This document shows, piece by piece, positions 26,557 to 36,834 of a DNA stretch of 64,000 nt. The first letter of the stretch is position 1; each line of letters opens with the position of its first letter. The notes beneath the pieces are model-generated. The model did not search any database. It was not told the DNA's origin and worked only from the letters and a program-made list of their open reading frames with translations. Where the stretch lies: NCBI GenBank assembly GCA_943842505.1, contig CALTDI010000006.1, positions 62,001 to 126,000 on the forward strand. The letters run 5' to 3'. The DNA comes from an uncultured Pseudomonadales bacterium. GTDB lineage: Bacteria > Pseudomonadota > Gammaproteobacteria > Pseudomonadales > Pseudohongiellaceae. A program made the position numbers and the translations under genes.

Positions 26557-27555
26557 TTACTCCGAAGGAGCCTGATCCTCTATCGGTGTCCCATCCCCAT
26601 TCATGCCCATGGCCTCGTAACGACGCCAGCCAGCGAGGATACCGGCGAGACCGTGATTGCCTTCGTGGCAGGCGTACTCATACAGAGGCATATCGGTGCG
26701 GCGCATCGGCACCTTTGCCGACCAAGACACATCCCATGTTTGGGGGTCTTCAACGGTAAAGTCGTAATCGAGGGTATTCTCATCGACTCGAGTTAAGCGT
26801 TCTGTCACTCGCATGGTGGAAGTGGCACCCCGGGCAGTCTGGTAATAGTAGAAGTCCTGCGTGTGGATGACTAGCGTGTCACCTTCCCAATGCGCCACCG
26901 AGTCACCATCCCATTTGATTTGCCGAGTGTGATGTTCACTGTTCAGACGAATAATGCGCGCGCGATGAATCATCTCGTTCACGATCATGATGTGATCTTT
27001 GGTCTGCACCAGTTGCATATTATTGTTGTAGGCACCCGGCACCATCGGCGGCCCTGCGCCATTGCTCATCAGACAGCGGTCGGCCAGGGTGCGCGCCTCC
27101 GGCCCCAGGCTCAATCGTCTGTTCTCGGCAACCATCGCGTTGCGCGCTCTACCCGCTGCATTCATTGCCGGAAGACGTCCGTTTGGCGGATCGTAGATCA
27201 GTGAAGTGCGACGATCGGCGATCGTCTCAACGCCTCGCTCATACCAAAATTCATTATAGGAAATAACACCGGGTGGATAGCCTGCGCCACCAACGGAATC
27301 AATAATCAGGTCCCGGTTCTGACGTCGATTCTCAAACGCTGCCCACTCTTCGGCTTCTTCCGCCGTGAGAGTCGCCTTGTCTGCGAGTTCTGTGGGACGA
27401 TTGAGAGGTGTCAGTGTGCGGAAAGTATAGGTGCCCTGTAGATCCGGGTGGCCGTATTCCGTGCGGGGAAATTCCGATTCCTGTGCCTGCAATAGCGGCA
27501 GAAAAAGCAGGTTAGCGGCGGCTAAGATCAGGCCAGAAGCGATCTTTTGCTTCAT
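26557..27555 (-). CDS. Secreted protein of a conserved unknown family
   Basis: A 332-residue protein with a Sec signal peptide (LILAAANLLFLPLLQAQ). The mature sequence opens with PRTEYGHPDLQGTYTFRTLTPLNRP, a phrase typical of a family of exported proteins from marine gammaproteobacteria and Acidobacteria that have no known activity. Other landmarks are LADRCLMSNGAGPPMVPG, HWEGDTLVIHTQDF and YEYACHEGNHGLAGILAG near the C-terminus. The CHEGNH segment holds a Cys and two His that could bind metal or heme; that is inference. It is followed by its own terminator. Confidence 0.72.
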   Translation of the reverse strand: MKQKIASGLILAAANLLFLPLLQAQESEFPRTEYGHPDLQGTYTFRTLTPLNRPTELADKATLTAEEAEEWAAFENRRQNRDLIIDSVGGAGYPPGVISYNEFWYERGVETIADRRTSLIYDPPNGRLPAMNAAGRARNAMVAENRRLSLGPEARTLADRCLMSNGAGPPMVPGAYNNNMQLVQTKDHIMIVNEMIHRARIIRLNSEHHTRQIKWDGDSVAHWEGDTLVIHTQDFYYYQTARGATSTMRVTERLTRVDENTLDYDFTVEDPQTWDVSWSAKVPMRRTDMPLYEYACHEGNHGLAGILAGWRRYEAMGMNGDGTPIEDQAPSE

Positions 27556-27726
27556 TGTGTCTCCTCATTCTTATTCGTTGTAGTGAGAGGTGATCTTCAG
27601 AAACTACTCTTGTTGGGGTCTATTTCCAAGCAAAATCTTCCCACGCTAGTGCGTGGCACTCACATTAATTGCTTCTGTATGATGATGCGCTCGCTCTGTT
27701 TATCGTCAATTTACACAGAGGCCTTT

Positions 27727-29604
27727 CTAGTCTTGTTTCGGGGCAAACGCCAACAACACATTTCCTGGCGTTCCCCCCATGCGGCCATAGCCGGAACCGA
27801 TGAATAACATGCCGCCGCCGGCCGCTATGGAATGGCTATCTATTGCTCCGCCGAACCCGGGTACGCCATTAACGGTATCGTATTCCTTCACCGTATCGTA
27901 TTGAAAAAGAATCGCGCCGCTCTCCTTATCGAAGATATAGAGCCGGCCATCTACACCGGCACTGACTAGTGCACCATCAATCAAAAGTGGTGTTGCCGAG
28001 AGACCGAAGCGTGTCTCACAGTTGCGCATGCGTTCGGATCGCTCCTCGCAACTCGCTTCTACCTTGTATCGCCAACTCGGCTCACCGGTGCCGACGAAGA
28101 AACTGTACATGCCCGCCTGCGGGACATAGCTGCCCCGGGCTACACCGGGATCATTGATTGGATGGAACACTCTCTCACCGTCTGTTGTGATACCCCAATG
28201 GTTTCCGCCCAGTGTGGTCCCGGAACCGATACGTTGATTCCACAGCAGCGCACCCGTATCCGGATTTAATGCCCATAGATCGCCACTCTTCTGACCCGCC
28301 AGCAGGATGTCTCCTTCCGCTCTTTCTACCAGCACCGCGGAGCCACCGAAGTCTTTATCAGCCAAGGTGCTCGGTGCCTGGTTCGGACAATTCGGCCCCT
28401 GCACTCTGCCGCAGGCGGCGTTCCATACGTCGTGGACCATGCCCTGAAAGGCCCATTTCTCGGCGCCGGTATCCATATCCAAGGCAATTATCGCATCACT
28501 GGTATTGGTTGCCGGATGCGAGGTGTTCTCGCCAGTGGTTACATAGACCGTATTGCGCTTCGCATCTACCGTGGGGGTGGTCCAGATCGGCGCGCCCGAC
28601 GGCCCGCGCAGGCGCACACCAATAGAGCTCACCTCACCCGTATACTGCGCCTCGGCCATAGTGTGATAGACCCACTGAACGGCTCCGGTGGCGGCGTCCA
28701 GGGTAACCACCTCGCCATGACCGACACAGCACTCAAATGTGGCCGTGCCGCCCTGGGAGACGCCAGAGGCAGAGACCGGGACGAAGATCTTATCTTCGTG
28801 CAGCGTCATCGAACCGGTAAGTCGCACTCCGCGCCCATGACTGCGCACATCGCTGGACCAGATCTGAGCGCCAGTGTCGGCATTCAGTGCATAGACGAAG
28901 CCCTCACCGTCGCCGAAGATAATGGCATTGGGGCCATTCTCGCCCAATGCACCATAGCTAAGCGATGAGCGCAGTCGGGTAGGAGAATCGAACACCCACT
29001 TCGCGCAGCCTGTCGCCGCATCCAGCGCCAGAATCTTGCGCGAGCCAGTCGCAGAGAAGAAAAGCGTCGAGCCCACCATGACAGGCGAGGCGCGCAAGGC
29101 GCCAACATCGGGAAAGGCCAGCGCCCAGCGCAGCTCGAGATTCGCCATGTCTTCTGTCTGCAGGCCTGCCTGCACAGAGCTCATATTGCGACTGCTGTTC
29201 GCGTCTACACCAAATCGGGACAAGTAAGCGGGCTGATCTAAATCGACTGATCTATTCGCCTCGGCGCACATAGTCTCAGCCAGCCAGGAGTCATCGACCT
29301 CCGCCGCCAGATAGTCGACGATGGCAGCCTTCTCGGCATTGGACAGAACAGAAGCCTGGCCGTACATAACGCCTTCATTAATAGCGAATTCCAATGAGGC
29401 TGCGGTCAATCTCTGCAGGCTCTCTACCGTTGGCGCTATCTCGCCAGCGGCGGCGGAATCGGCACCCAGGTGGCAGCTACTGCAATTCTGCTGAAACACT
29501 AGTGCGCCCGGGTGTTGCGCCGAGCCATCGGTATCCGGCTGCGCCACAGCGAAGTTTGTACAGAGGGCCAGCAAAAATAGAAGAACTACGTTGCTTGCGC
29601 GCAT
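27727..29604 (-). CDS. Cytochrome c-fused PQQ dehydrogenase (polyvinyl-alcohol dehydrogenase-like)
   Basis: A 625-residue periplasmic quinohemoprotein. From ATG 29604 it has a signal peptide, then a class I cytochrome c domain with CSSCH (C41, C44, H45), then a propeller with PQQ-enzyme repeats: GPSGAPIWTTPTVDAKRNTVYVTTG, IIALDMDTGAEKWAFQG, DTGALLWNQRIGSG. The order cytochrome first, propeller second is that of polyvinyl alcohol dehydrogenases and related secondary-alcohol enzymes. A vicinal CC (TFECCVGHGEV) is present. An in-frame ATG at 29637 would add 11 residues ahead of the signal. The natural substrate is unknown. Confidence 0.82.
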   Translation of the reverse strand: MRASNVVLLFLLALCTNFAVAQPDTDGSAQHPGALVFQQNCSSCHLGADSAAAGEIAPTVESLQRLTAASLEFAINEGVMYGQASVLSNAEKAAIVDYLAAEVDDSWLAETMCAEANRSVDLDQPAYLSRFGVDANSSRNMSSVQAGLQTEDMANLELRWALAFPDVGALRASPVMVGSTLFFSATGSRKILALDAATGCAKWVFDSPTRLRSSLSYGALGENGPNAIIFGDGEGFVYALNADTGAQIWSSDVRSHGRGVRLTGSMTLHEDKIFVPVSASGVSQGGTATFECCVGHGEVVTLDAATGAVQWVYHTMAEAQYTGEVSSIGVRLRGPSGAPIWTTPTVDAKRNTVYVTTGENTSHPATNTSDAIIALDMDTGAEKWAFQGMVHDVWNAACGRVQGPNCPNQAPSTLADKDFGGSAVLVERAEGDILLAGQKSGDLWALNPDTGALLWNQRIGSGTTLGGNHWGITTDGERVFHPINDPGVARGSYVPQAGMYSFFVGTGEPSWRYKVEASCEERSERMRNCETRFGLSATPLLIDGALVSAGVDGRLYIFDKESGAILFQYDTVKEYDTVNGVPGFGGAIDSHSIAAGGGMLFIGSGYGRMGGTPGNVLLAFAPKQD

Positions 29605-29666
29605 AGGCTTGCCTTTTTTTGTCCTATCTAATGCCATCTAAAAATACTTGGAAACGCAGCAATCAA

Positions 29667-31845
29667 CTAGCCGACACGTTCAGCCTTGAATTGTTCACGG
29701 CGTGCATGTAGCCGAGGTTCTGTATAACCATTCGGTTGCTTCAATCCATCAAAAATAAGATCGCATGCCGCCTGAAAGGCTATAGAGTTTTCATAATCCG
29801 CCGCCATGGCACTATACAAGGGATCTTCTGCGTTCTGCTGGTCTACTATTAACGCCATGCGCTGCAAGGTTTCCAAGACCTGCCCTTCACTGCAAATGCC
29901 ATGAAGTAACCAGTTCGCTATATGTTGACTGGATATTCGCAGCGTCGCTCTGTCTTCCATCAACTCAATGTTATGAATATCAGGAACCTTCGAACAGCCA
30001 ATACCCTGATCGACCCAACGGACGACATAGCCGAGTATACTCTGGCAATTATTATCCAACTCGAATTGGACCAACGTCGAATCCAATGTGCCGATATCGG
30101 TTTGCAGAGGTATCGTTAAAATATCCGCGAGCTTGGCAGACGTTCTTTCTGCTATCTCTCGCTGACGCTCGAATACATTTACTCTATGGTAGTGAATAGC
30201 ATGCAGTACGGCCGCCGTAGGAGAAGGCACCCATGCAGTATTTGCACCCGACATTGGGTGCGCGATCTTTTCTTTCAACATCTTTGCCATGAGATCGGGC
30301 ATGGCCCACATGCCTTTACCAATCTGTGCCCGCCCCTGGAGCCCGCAGGCGAGCCCAACATCTACGTTGTGATTTTCGTAGGCGGCAATCCAAACTGCTG
30401 ATTTCATTTCTGCTTTCGGAATCATCGCGCCAGCATGCATGCTGGTATGTATCTCATCCCCGGTACGATCGAGAAAACCCGTATTAATAAATGCCAAACG
30501 ACTCTTGGCCGCTCTGATGCATTCCTTGAGATTAACCGTGGTGCGGCGCTCCTCATCCATGATGCCGATCTTTACGGTATTTTCCTGAAGCGCGAAAAGC
30601 TTCTCTACTGCAGCGAACAAGTCACAGGTAAATCTAACTTCGTCTGGGCCATGCATCTTCGGCTTGACGATGTAGATGCTGCCTGTGCGAGAATTTCTAA
30701 GCAGGTTTTGCTTTCTTACATCGATCGACGCGGTCGCTATTGTTATTAGCGCATCCAGAACACCCTCGTAGATCGGTTCACCATTTTTATCGAGGATGGC
30801 GCTATTGCGCATCAGATGACCTACATTGCGAATAAGTTGCAGGCTTCTCCCGGGAAGAAAAAAAGTCGCTCCCGACAGGTCTTGGTATTCTCTATCTGGA
30901 TTCAATGTTCGAGTTAGGCTCTCTCCCTTGTTTTGTAAAAGTCTCCGACAGGTCTCCTCGCATCAGACCCAGCCAGTTTCGGTAAACCTCGACCTTGTCC
31001 TCGGCATCGACGGCGGCTACAGAGTCTTCGCAGTCCTGAATCGTAGTGACCGCCGACTCTAACAGTATATCTTCGACGCCAGCCGAGTCTGTGCTGCCAA
31101 TGGTAGATTCACGGTCGATGCAAATCTCAATATGCAGGCCATTGTTTACAAACAGTAGGGCAGAGGGAGAATCGGCTTTGCCCCGATAGCCTTTCAATTT
31201 ATCAGCATCTACCAGCGTTGAAACGCCCTGCTCCAATTCCGCCAGGAGACGACCGTTGATGAGACTATATGCCGTCACCTCGCTGTGACTCGCCCCCAGG
31301 AGCGGACAGGCCTGGTCGAGAAACTCCTTGGCGAGGTGAATTACCCCGCTCCCTCGAATGGGGTTATAGTCTTGAGATCGGCCTGCCCCGTCCTCTTGTG
31401 CGATTACATCTGTGCCGTAGATCGCATCATACAAACTACCCCAGCGAGCGTTTGCCGCATTCAGGGCGAAGCGCGCATTCTTCACTGGCACTACCAACTG
31501 CGGGCCGGCAATCGAGGCAATCTCAGGATCTACATTCTCGGTATCTATCGAGAAATCGTCTCCCTCCTCAAGCAGGTAGCCAATTGTGCGAAGGAACTGC
31601 ATATACTCGGCAGGCTCTATCGCTTGAGAGCTTCTACTGCTGTGCCACGCATCGATCTGGGACTGCATCGCATCGCGAGTTGCTAGCAGGCTGTCATTGC
31701 GCGGTGTGAATTGATCGACTATCGCCTCAAAGCCAGCCCAGAAATCAGGCTTCCCTATTGTTAGCTGTGGCAACAACCGATCGTTGACGAATTCGGCCAA
31801 CAGGGGGTCGATGTCAAGTCTGCCTATTGTGGTTCTCTGAGTCAT
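29667..31845 (-). pseudogene. glcB: Malate synthase G, interrupted by one frameshift
   Basis: Two adjacent minus-strand frames together give a complete 725-residue-class malate synthase G, the glyoxylate-shunt enzyme joining glyoxylate and acetyl-CoA. The N-terminal 300 residues (starting MTQRTTIGRLDIDPLL) end with [20 protein letters not shown] and then run into a stop. The C-terminal piece resumes in another frame with [12 protein letters not shown], followed by [45 protein letters not shown] and [17 protein letters not shown], which carry the catalytic Arg and Asp regions. Shortening the GGG near 30918 to GG restores one frame ([13 protein letters not shown]). All domains are otherwise intact, so either a sequencing indel or very recent damage. 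Confidence 0.85.
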
Positions 31846-31983
31846 AGGAGATGAGTGTACTAATTACGAGCGGAATGTTCACCCTGAGAGCACGGCTCTA
31901 AGGCTCAATCACTGCGAGGCATTAAGATGGACTGGAAATCGAGAGGACCACAGAGTGCAGCCCCCTAAGGAATGGATTTTCCG

Positions 31984-32367
31984 CTAGTCAGCGCTAGCCG
32001 TATCACCATTATCCCGCGCGGCGAGCTCGGCCATGCGTTTTACTGAATCGTGCATTTCATCGAGTGTGGCCTGAAAACCAGCATCATCCTCGCCTTTTTC
32101 ACGAGCAACGGCGGCAGCATTCAGCTTGCGAATGAGCTCGATGATGTTGTCGCCCTCTTCCCTGAGATCGATATAACGCCTCTCATTGGGAAATACCTTG
32201 CTGGACAAGCCCCAAACTCCTGCCTCCATCAGCAAGACACCGATCAGTGCCAAAGGCAGCTGCTGCTGAATATCCAGTGACGAGCTAAGCAGCACCGCCG
32301 TGAAGATGATCCCGATTCCAAGCCCGGTGAGACCTACATCAATGCTACGTCGAATATTTCGTCTCAC
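31984..32367 (-). CDS. Small two-helix membrane protein with charged C-terminus
   Basis: About 127 residues from GTG 32367, which has AGGAG six bases upstream; the open frame extends to 32409 but that segment is a duplicated 12-base unit and lacks a better site. Two hydrophobic helices are seen (GLTGLGIGIIFTAVLLSSSL and LPLALIGVLLMEAGVWGL), followed by a soluble, Glu/Lys-rich helical tail of about 65 residues. No family is recognised with confidence. Probably an inner-membrane protein of unknown role. Confidence 0.6.
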   Translation of the reverse strand: MRRNIRRSIDVGLTGLGIGIIFTAVLLSSSLDIQQQLPLALIGVLLMEAGVWGLSSKVFPNERRYIDLREEGDNIIELIRKLNAAAVAREKGEDDAGFQATLDEMHDSVKRMAELAARDNGDTASAD

Positions 32368-32385
32368 AACAATCTCCTGTTCCTT

Positions 32386-32409
32386 TAACTGCAGCACTAA
32401 CTGCAGCAC
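32386..32409 (-). repeat. Tandem duplication of a 12-base unit
   Basis: GTGCTGCAGTTA occurs twice in direct succession just before the likely start of the small membrane protein gene. It is in frame (would read VLQLVLQL if translated). Confidence 0.7.
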
Positions 32410-32484
32410 TTCTGGTTATGACATTCTTTAGTGAGCGCTATTCTCTTTATAATAGGCAAGGATGTAAATCCCATTGAAGAAAGG

Positions 32485-33739
32485 CTAGGGATTAACGCGC
32501 AAACTCAAGGCCGCAGTATACAGCATAGTTCTATCGCGATCTCGCACCGCCCAATCCAGTAGTGTATTCATATCCTCTGCCACTTGACCTATGAATAGGG
32601 GTCGCCCGTTAACGACCACTCGAACCTCTTCCGAAAAATCTATTTGTTCCGGATTGAGCAGCAGAGTGAAGGCATCGACGGATTCTGCCGTGACAGTAAA
32701 ACTGTTTCCCTCCTGCGTTATGCTCATGAGACCTGGCTGCCCTTCGATCGCAAGCTCTTCGATTCGCATCCACAGATTACGGTTATAGCGATCGCTACGA
32801 TCTGTAACCCAACGTAGTTCTGTGGGAAATGGATCGCGCGGATTATCCAATTTAAACTGCTCTATCATTGGCTGCTCTTCGGGCAGCCAGTTGGTGTTGT
32901 GACCACCGCCTTCGATAGCTCTGAACACATGCTCTATATTTGCTTCTTGTAGGATATTGATGAACGGCTCGATAGATGAAACAGGATAGAGCGGATCGTT
33001 CTCGCCATTTACGATGTAAAGCGGCCGGCTCATCAGATTTTCGAAGTAAAGTTTATAACCGGGGCCGCTTTGTGGATTTCTTAGCACGCCGGGGTGCCCT
33101 ATATAGGGTAGGAATGCCGCCCATTCAGTAGATTGCTTGAAGGCAAAGAAGTAGGCACCGGTGCCACCATCGGAGACGCCGGTCAGCGTTACCCGATTGT
33201 CATCTATATTATAAGTTTGCTTTAACTCTCTTAGTATTAAAGGCAGATTGTCGGCCTGATTTTCGTACCACCAGAATGCTGTATTCCACGCTGCTGGCAC
33301 GACGACTATACGATCCTCCTGCTTGAGTGAATCATACCCGCGTCGCCACCATTCACCCCCAGGGCCCCATTGGGGACGACTCACTCCGCCGTGCAACATA
33401 AACTCCACAGGGTAGCTGCGCGTTGAATCATAGGTCTCGGGGATTAGATAGACGAAAGGATAGCGCGTGCCGTCCACACCGATACGCACGCTCTCCTGCT
33501 GTCCAACTGCTGCGCTCTGGGCATACGCCGGGCCTGTCTTGAGCCATCGATAGAGCTCTGAGATAGTCGACGCCGCTGCGATCAATTCGCTCTTACTACT
33601 TTCTATTGCCGCCTCGCTATTTGCCGTCCAGAAAGGTATTGACGAGCTGCGCACTATCAATTTCCTCGGCGGCATTAGAGTAGGTCTGCCCTAACAACAG
33701 AGTTAGCAAGCAAACACCGAGCTTCCAGTCTATCTTCAA
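32485..33739 (-). pseudogene. Exported alpha/beta-hydrolase (esterase-type), frameshifted near its N-terminus
   Basis: The main frame covers a serine hydrolase: VEFMLHGGVSRPQWGPGG (oxyanion loop region), LTGVSDGGTGAYFFAF with nucleophile serine in GVSDGG, and VNGENDPLYP and EGGGHNTNW supplying the acid and histidine. Its open frame begins abruptly with no signal. In another frame immediately upstream lies a perfect signal peptide: TTG 33739 after GGTGGAG, then LKIDWKLGVCLLTLLLGQ and NAAEEIDSAQLVNTFLDGK, ending at a stop. Removing one A from the AAA near 33616 fuses the two. The gene starts one base after the stop of the metallo-hydrolase gene, forming an operon. A C-terminal domain of about 100 residues follows the hydrolase core. 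Confidence 0.72.
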
Positions 33740-33740
33740 T

Positions 33741-34634
33741 TTACAGTTCTCCACCTAGTTCGGTGTATAGCGCACGCAGAAATCGATCCGGATCACCGTA
33801 TTGCGCATTATAGGCTGCGGTAGGGTCGGCGGCAGCGACTTGAGCATAGGAGAGATTCCGTTCCAACATTTCTTCAACCTGCCCCGATACATCCAGGACC
33901 ATGTCGCGAAAGCCAATGACATCCGCTCGACTCGAAACCACACCGTGACCGGGAAGTATTTTGGTATTGGGCCCGGCAACACCGACCAGCCTGCCAAGCG
34001 CCTCGAGTGTTCCCTTTAATGTGCCACCGTTGTTGGTATCTATAACCGGGAAGGCGGTGGTTCGAAAAACATCGCCAGTATGCACTACGTCAGAGTCTTT
34101 AAAATGCACAAAGGTATCGCCATCGGTATGGGCTGGCGGTACTGGGAAGGCATAGACTTCTTCGCCATTTAGATGAATGGTAATGGCTTCGCTATAGGTG
34201 AGCACGGGCAACGCCGCTTCTGGTGCTTGCTGAGAAAGCCGCACTCGCACCTCATCTCTGGCAAGAATCAGCACGCCCATATTGCCTAGGTTCTCGTTAC
34301 CCCCTGTGTGGTCGCCATGGACATGGGTATTGATCAGAAAACGAATCTGCCCATCGTTCAGGCTGCGAATAGCTGCGACAATCTTCTCGGTAAGGGGTGC
34401 GAACTGATCATCTATCATGACGATACCATCCTCGCCGATAGACAGGCCGATATTGCCACCACGGCCCTCTAAATAGTACACACTCCCTGCCACATGGTGT
34501 GGAATTATTTCAACGTTACTAAAGTCTTGCTGCGCGAATAAGGGGCTACTCAGCAGCAGACAGGAAAGGGATAACACTAGAGATTGCAGGCGTACGGTAT
34601 CGACACATGGAGAGACTCCTGGCCCGGGGGGCAT
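33741..34634 (-). CDS. Exported MBL-fold metallo-hydrolase
   Basis: A 297-residue protein with a hydrophobic signal (LVLSLSCLLLSSPLFAQQ) and a metallo-beta-lactamase fold. Zinc ligands are in NTHVHGDHTGG (H104, H106, D108, H109), then PPAHTDGDTFVHF and LPGHGVVSSRADV. GNIGLSIGEDGIVMIDDQFAPL is typical of periplasmic MBL proteins of unknown substrate found in proteobacteria. The start is uncertain: ATG 34634 has no ribosome binding site, whereas AGGAG precedes an ATG near 34607 that is out of frame by one base. Upstream partner of the esterase gene. Confidence 0.8.
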   Translation of the reverse strand: MPPGPGVSPCVDTVRLQSLVLSLSCLLLSSPLFAQQDFSNVEIIPHHVAGSVYYLEGRGGNIGLSIGEDGIVMIDDQFAPLTEKIVAAIRSLNDGQIRFLINTHVHGDHTGGNENLGNMGVLILARDEVRVRLSQQAPEAALPVLTYSEAITIHLNGEEVYAFPVPPAHTDGDTFVHFKDSDVVHTGDVFRTTAFPVIDTNNGGTLKGTLEALGRLVGVAGPNTKILPGHGVVSSRADVIGFRDMVLDVSGQVEEMLERNLSYAQVAAADPTAAYNAQYGDPDRFLRALYTELGGEL

Positions 34635-34866
34635 AGATTAGCTTGGCATTATTGAACGCCGTAGGAACTAATAGTAGGAGAATAAGAGTCTACTGGCGGA
34701 ATGTCCAATGACACGCTACCCGCTGCGGCCTTATTTCGATTCGGCCCTAACTAGTTTAAAGTAAACACTTCTCGAGGTGCTAACTGGGCTCATGGCGTGG
34801 TTTAGCCCAAAGCTGCGTATAAGACAGAGACTTTAGGGGCTCAGGCCCCCAGATAAGCGGGATCCC

Positions 34867-35646
34867 ATGACAGGAAATGCAGGAATCTTACGGAGACTGA
34901 GCCGCAGAGCCAGCTTTTTCTCAGCTATCGCGACAATAACCTGCCTCGCTCTCAGTGTGCCTGCTATAGGCCAGGACAGCCTCCAACAGCTAGACCTGGA
35001 TCTACCCCTGCGCCTGGACTTCTCTGGCTCCTGGGAGAAGGATTTCCGCCGCAGCGACAACTGGGAAGATGAGCTATCGCGCACCTTGCGTATTCGCCAG
35101 GAATCAGCTGCACGGCAACAGTCTTCGCCGGGCTCTTCAAGAATCCGTGCAACACCGCCGATATCGGTTGGCAATATCAATCTACCGCGGACCCGCAGAC
35201 GCGGCGCAAGCATTGTCGACCTTGCCAGACTGGCCGAATACATCAGCCGACAGAACACCATCGAGATCAAACAGACTCGGAACGAGATAATAATCGAACG
35301 CAGTGGTGAGGCAGCCTTGGTCTGCGGAGTGGAGTACGATCTGCAACGGACCTTCGCTAACGAGCACGGTGTGGAGGTTTGTGGCTGGGATGGACAGCAG
35401 CTGGTTTTTCAAATCATGCTGCCGGATGATCTAATTATTATGCACCGCTTCACCGTGTCTTCGAACCAGCAGGTTCTTAACCTGCTGACCAGCATTTACA
35501 GCAAGGGTGGGGAACCCTTCAATCTCATTCAGGCCTTCACCAAATACGAGACGCCTCGGGATGAATTCAATTGCATTCAGACTCTAAGCCGCGGCCAGGT
35601 TTGTAATCAGTCTGGCGCCGACCTCTCTGGGGTGTTAGACAACTGA
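34867..35646 (+). CDS. Exported protein of unknown function, paired with a lipoprotein gene
   Basis: A 259-residue protein with an N-terminal signal (FFSAIATITCLALSVPAIGQ). The next 60 residues are basic and low in structure (RRSDNWEDELSRTLRIRQ). The C-terminal part holds four cysteines (VCGVEYD, EVCGWDG, NCIQTL, QVCNQS) that may form disulfides. No known domain recognised. Its TGA overlaps the ATG of the following lipoprotein gene (TGATG), so the two are translationally coupled and likely act together in the cell envelope. Confidence 0.65.
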   Translation: MTGNAGILRRLSRRASFFSAIATITCLALSVPAIGQDSLQQLDLDLPLRLDFSGSWEKDFRRSDNWEDELSRTLRIRQESAARQQSSPGSSRIRATPPISVGNINLPRTRRRGASIVDLARLAEYISRQNTIEIKQTRNEIIIERSGEAALVCGVEYDLQRTFANEHGVEVCGWDGQQLVFQIMLPDDLIIMHRFTVSSNQQVLNLLTSIYSKGGEPFNLIQAFTKYETPRDEFNCIQTLSRGQVCNQSGADLSGVLDN

Positions 35647-36827
35647 TGCGATATAGCGAAGGCACATCTTCGAATTGGCTCATGTGTGTGGCAACGTCAT
35701 TATTACTCGCCGGCTGCGCACAAACTATTCCCGAACCCATAGAGCGCCCCCTCGATCTAGTTGGCGATGTTCCCCTTAACAGAGCCACCCAGACTCCAGC
35801 CGATTACGCGCTTTTAGAAGTAGGGGTTGAAATTTTTACAGCGCCGCAAAAGGAATCTGAAGACTACGAAATTGGCGACTGGGTGTTCGATGAAATAATT
35901 CAGAAGGAGACTCAGTTCCTACCCCATCTCTTAAAGAACACCCTGATCGATTCCAATCAGTGGGGTGCCGTGCGTGTGATTCCAGAGAGCGATCCTTCCC
36001 TGGATCTCTTCATCCGCGGAGAGATCATTCAATCCAATGGGAAGACGCTGGAATTACAAATACAGGCTTTCGACAGTAGCGGACGCGAATGGCTCAACCG
36101 CGTCTATGCGGACCAGAGTATTCAGGAAGAATATCCGGAATCCACACGCTTCACTCTGGACGATACATTCGATGCCGCAAACTTCGTAGAACCTTTTCAA
36201 GATATTTATAATCGCCTTGCCAATGACCTCGTTGAAGTTCGCTCTAACCTAGGGGAGCAGGTGCTCACCGAATTGAACCTCGTTACCGACATGCTGTATG
36301 CGAAGGACCTATCACCGGATACCTTCGCAGCATCTTTGCAAGAAACCGAAGATGGTCTATTAAGGATTGATAGGCTACCTTCTCTGGATGACCCGATGAT
36401 CGCAAGAGTTGCCGATATGAAATATCGCCATCACCTGTTTATAGATACCGTCGATGAGTACTATCAGACTCTCTATGACGACATCCAACCGGCCTACGTC
36501 CTGTGGCGGCGCTACTCTATAGACCAACTTACTGAAGAGGAAACATCTCGAGAAGAAGCAGGCAGCAGCGACTATGGCAATTCCAGTGGTTTTCTGTCAC
36601 TAAGCCAACGCTACGACCGATTCAAATGGAGCAAAATATTTGAGCGAGAGTTTACAGATTTGGCGTCGGGTTTTAATAACGAATTAGCCCCTGCTTTCTT
36701 AGAGTTAAATTCGCAGGTACACGGACTGACCGGCACCATGGAGCAACAATACCGCGAATGGCGCGGCATACTGCGCAGATTGTTTGAATTAGAAAACAGT
36801 GACAGCGCGACAGATTCGTCAAACTAG
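35646..36827 (+). CDS. Envelope lipoprotein of unknown function
   Basis: A 393-residue lipoprotein: signal CVATSLLLAGC with a lipobox LAGC. Residues about 50-170 look like a curli-assembly CsgG-like or related alpha/beta domain (ALLEVGVEIFTAPQ, WGAVRVIPESDPSLDLFIRGEIIQS, TLELQIQAFDSSGREWLNRVY), and the rest is helical and acidic (QQYREWRGILRRLFELE). The ADYALLEVGV...NQWGAVRVIP pattern suits lipoproteins that form multimeric envelope structures, but I do not recognise a named family. Coupled to the preceding exported protein. Confidence 0.65.
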   Translation: MRYSEGTSSNWLMCVATSLLLAGCAQTIPEPIERPLDLVGDVPLNRATQTPADYALLEVGVEIFTAPQKESEDYEIGDWVFDEIIQKETQFLPHLLKNTLIDSNQWGAVRVIPESDPSLDLFIRGEIIQSNGKTLELQIQAFDSSGREWLNRVYADQSIQEEYPESTRFTLDDTFDAANFVEPFQDIYNRLANDLVEVRSNLGEQVLTELNLVTDMLYAKDLSPDTFAASLQETEDGLLRIDRLPSLDDPMIARVADMKYRHHLFIDTVDEYYQTLYDDIQPAYVLWRRYSIDQLTEEETSREEAGSSDYGNSSGFLSLSQRYDRFKWSKIFEREFTDLASGFNNELAPAFLELNSQVHGLTGTMEQQYREWRGILRRLFELENSDSATDSSN

Positions 36828-36834
36828 AAGCCAG

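Noticed and set aside
30892..30905. Programmed frameshifting in malate synthase G
   Set aside because: No slippery heptamer with downstream structure, and no biological reason in this enzyme; an indel is simpler.
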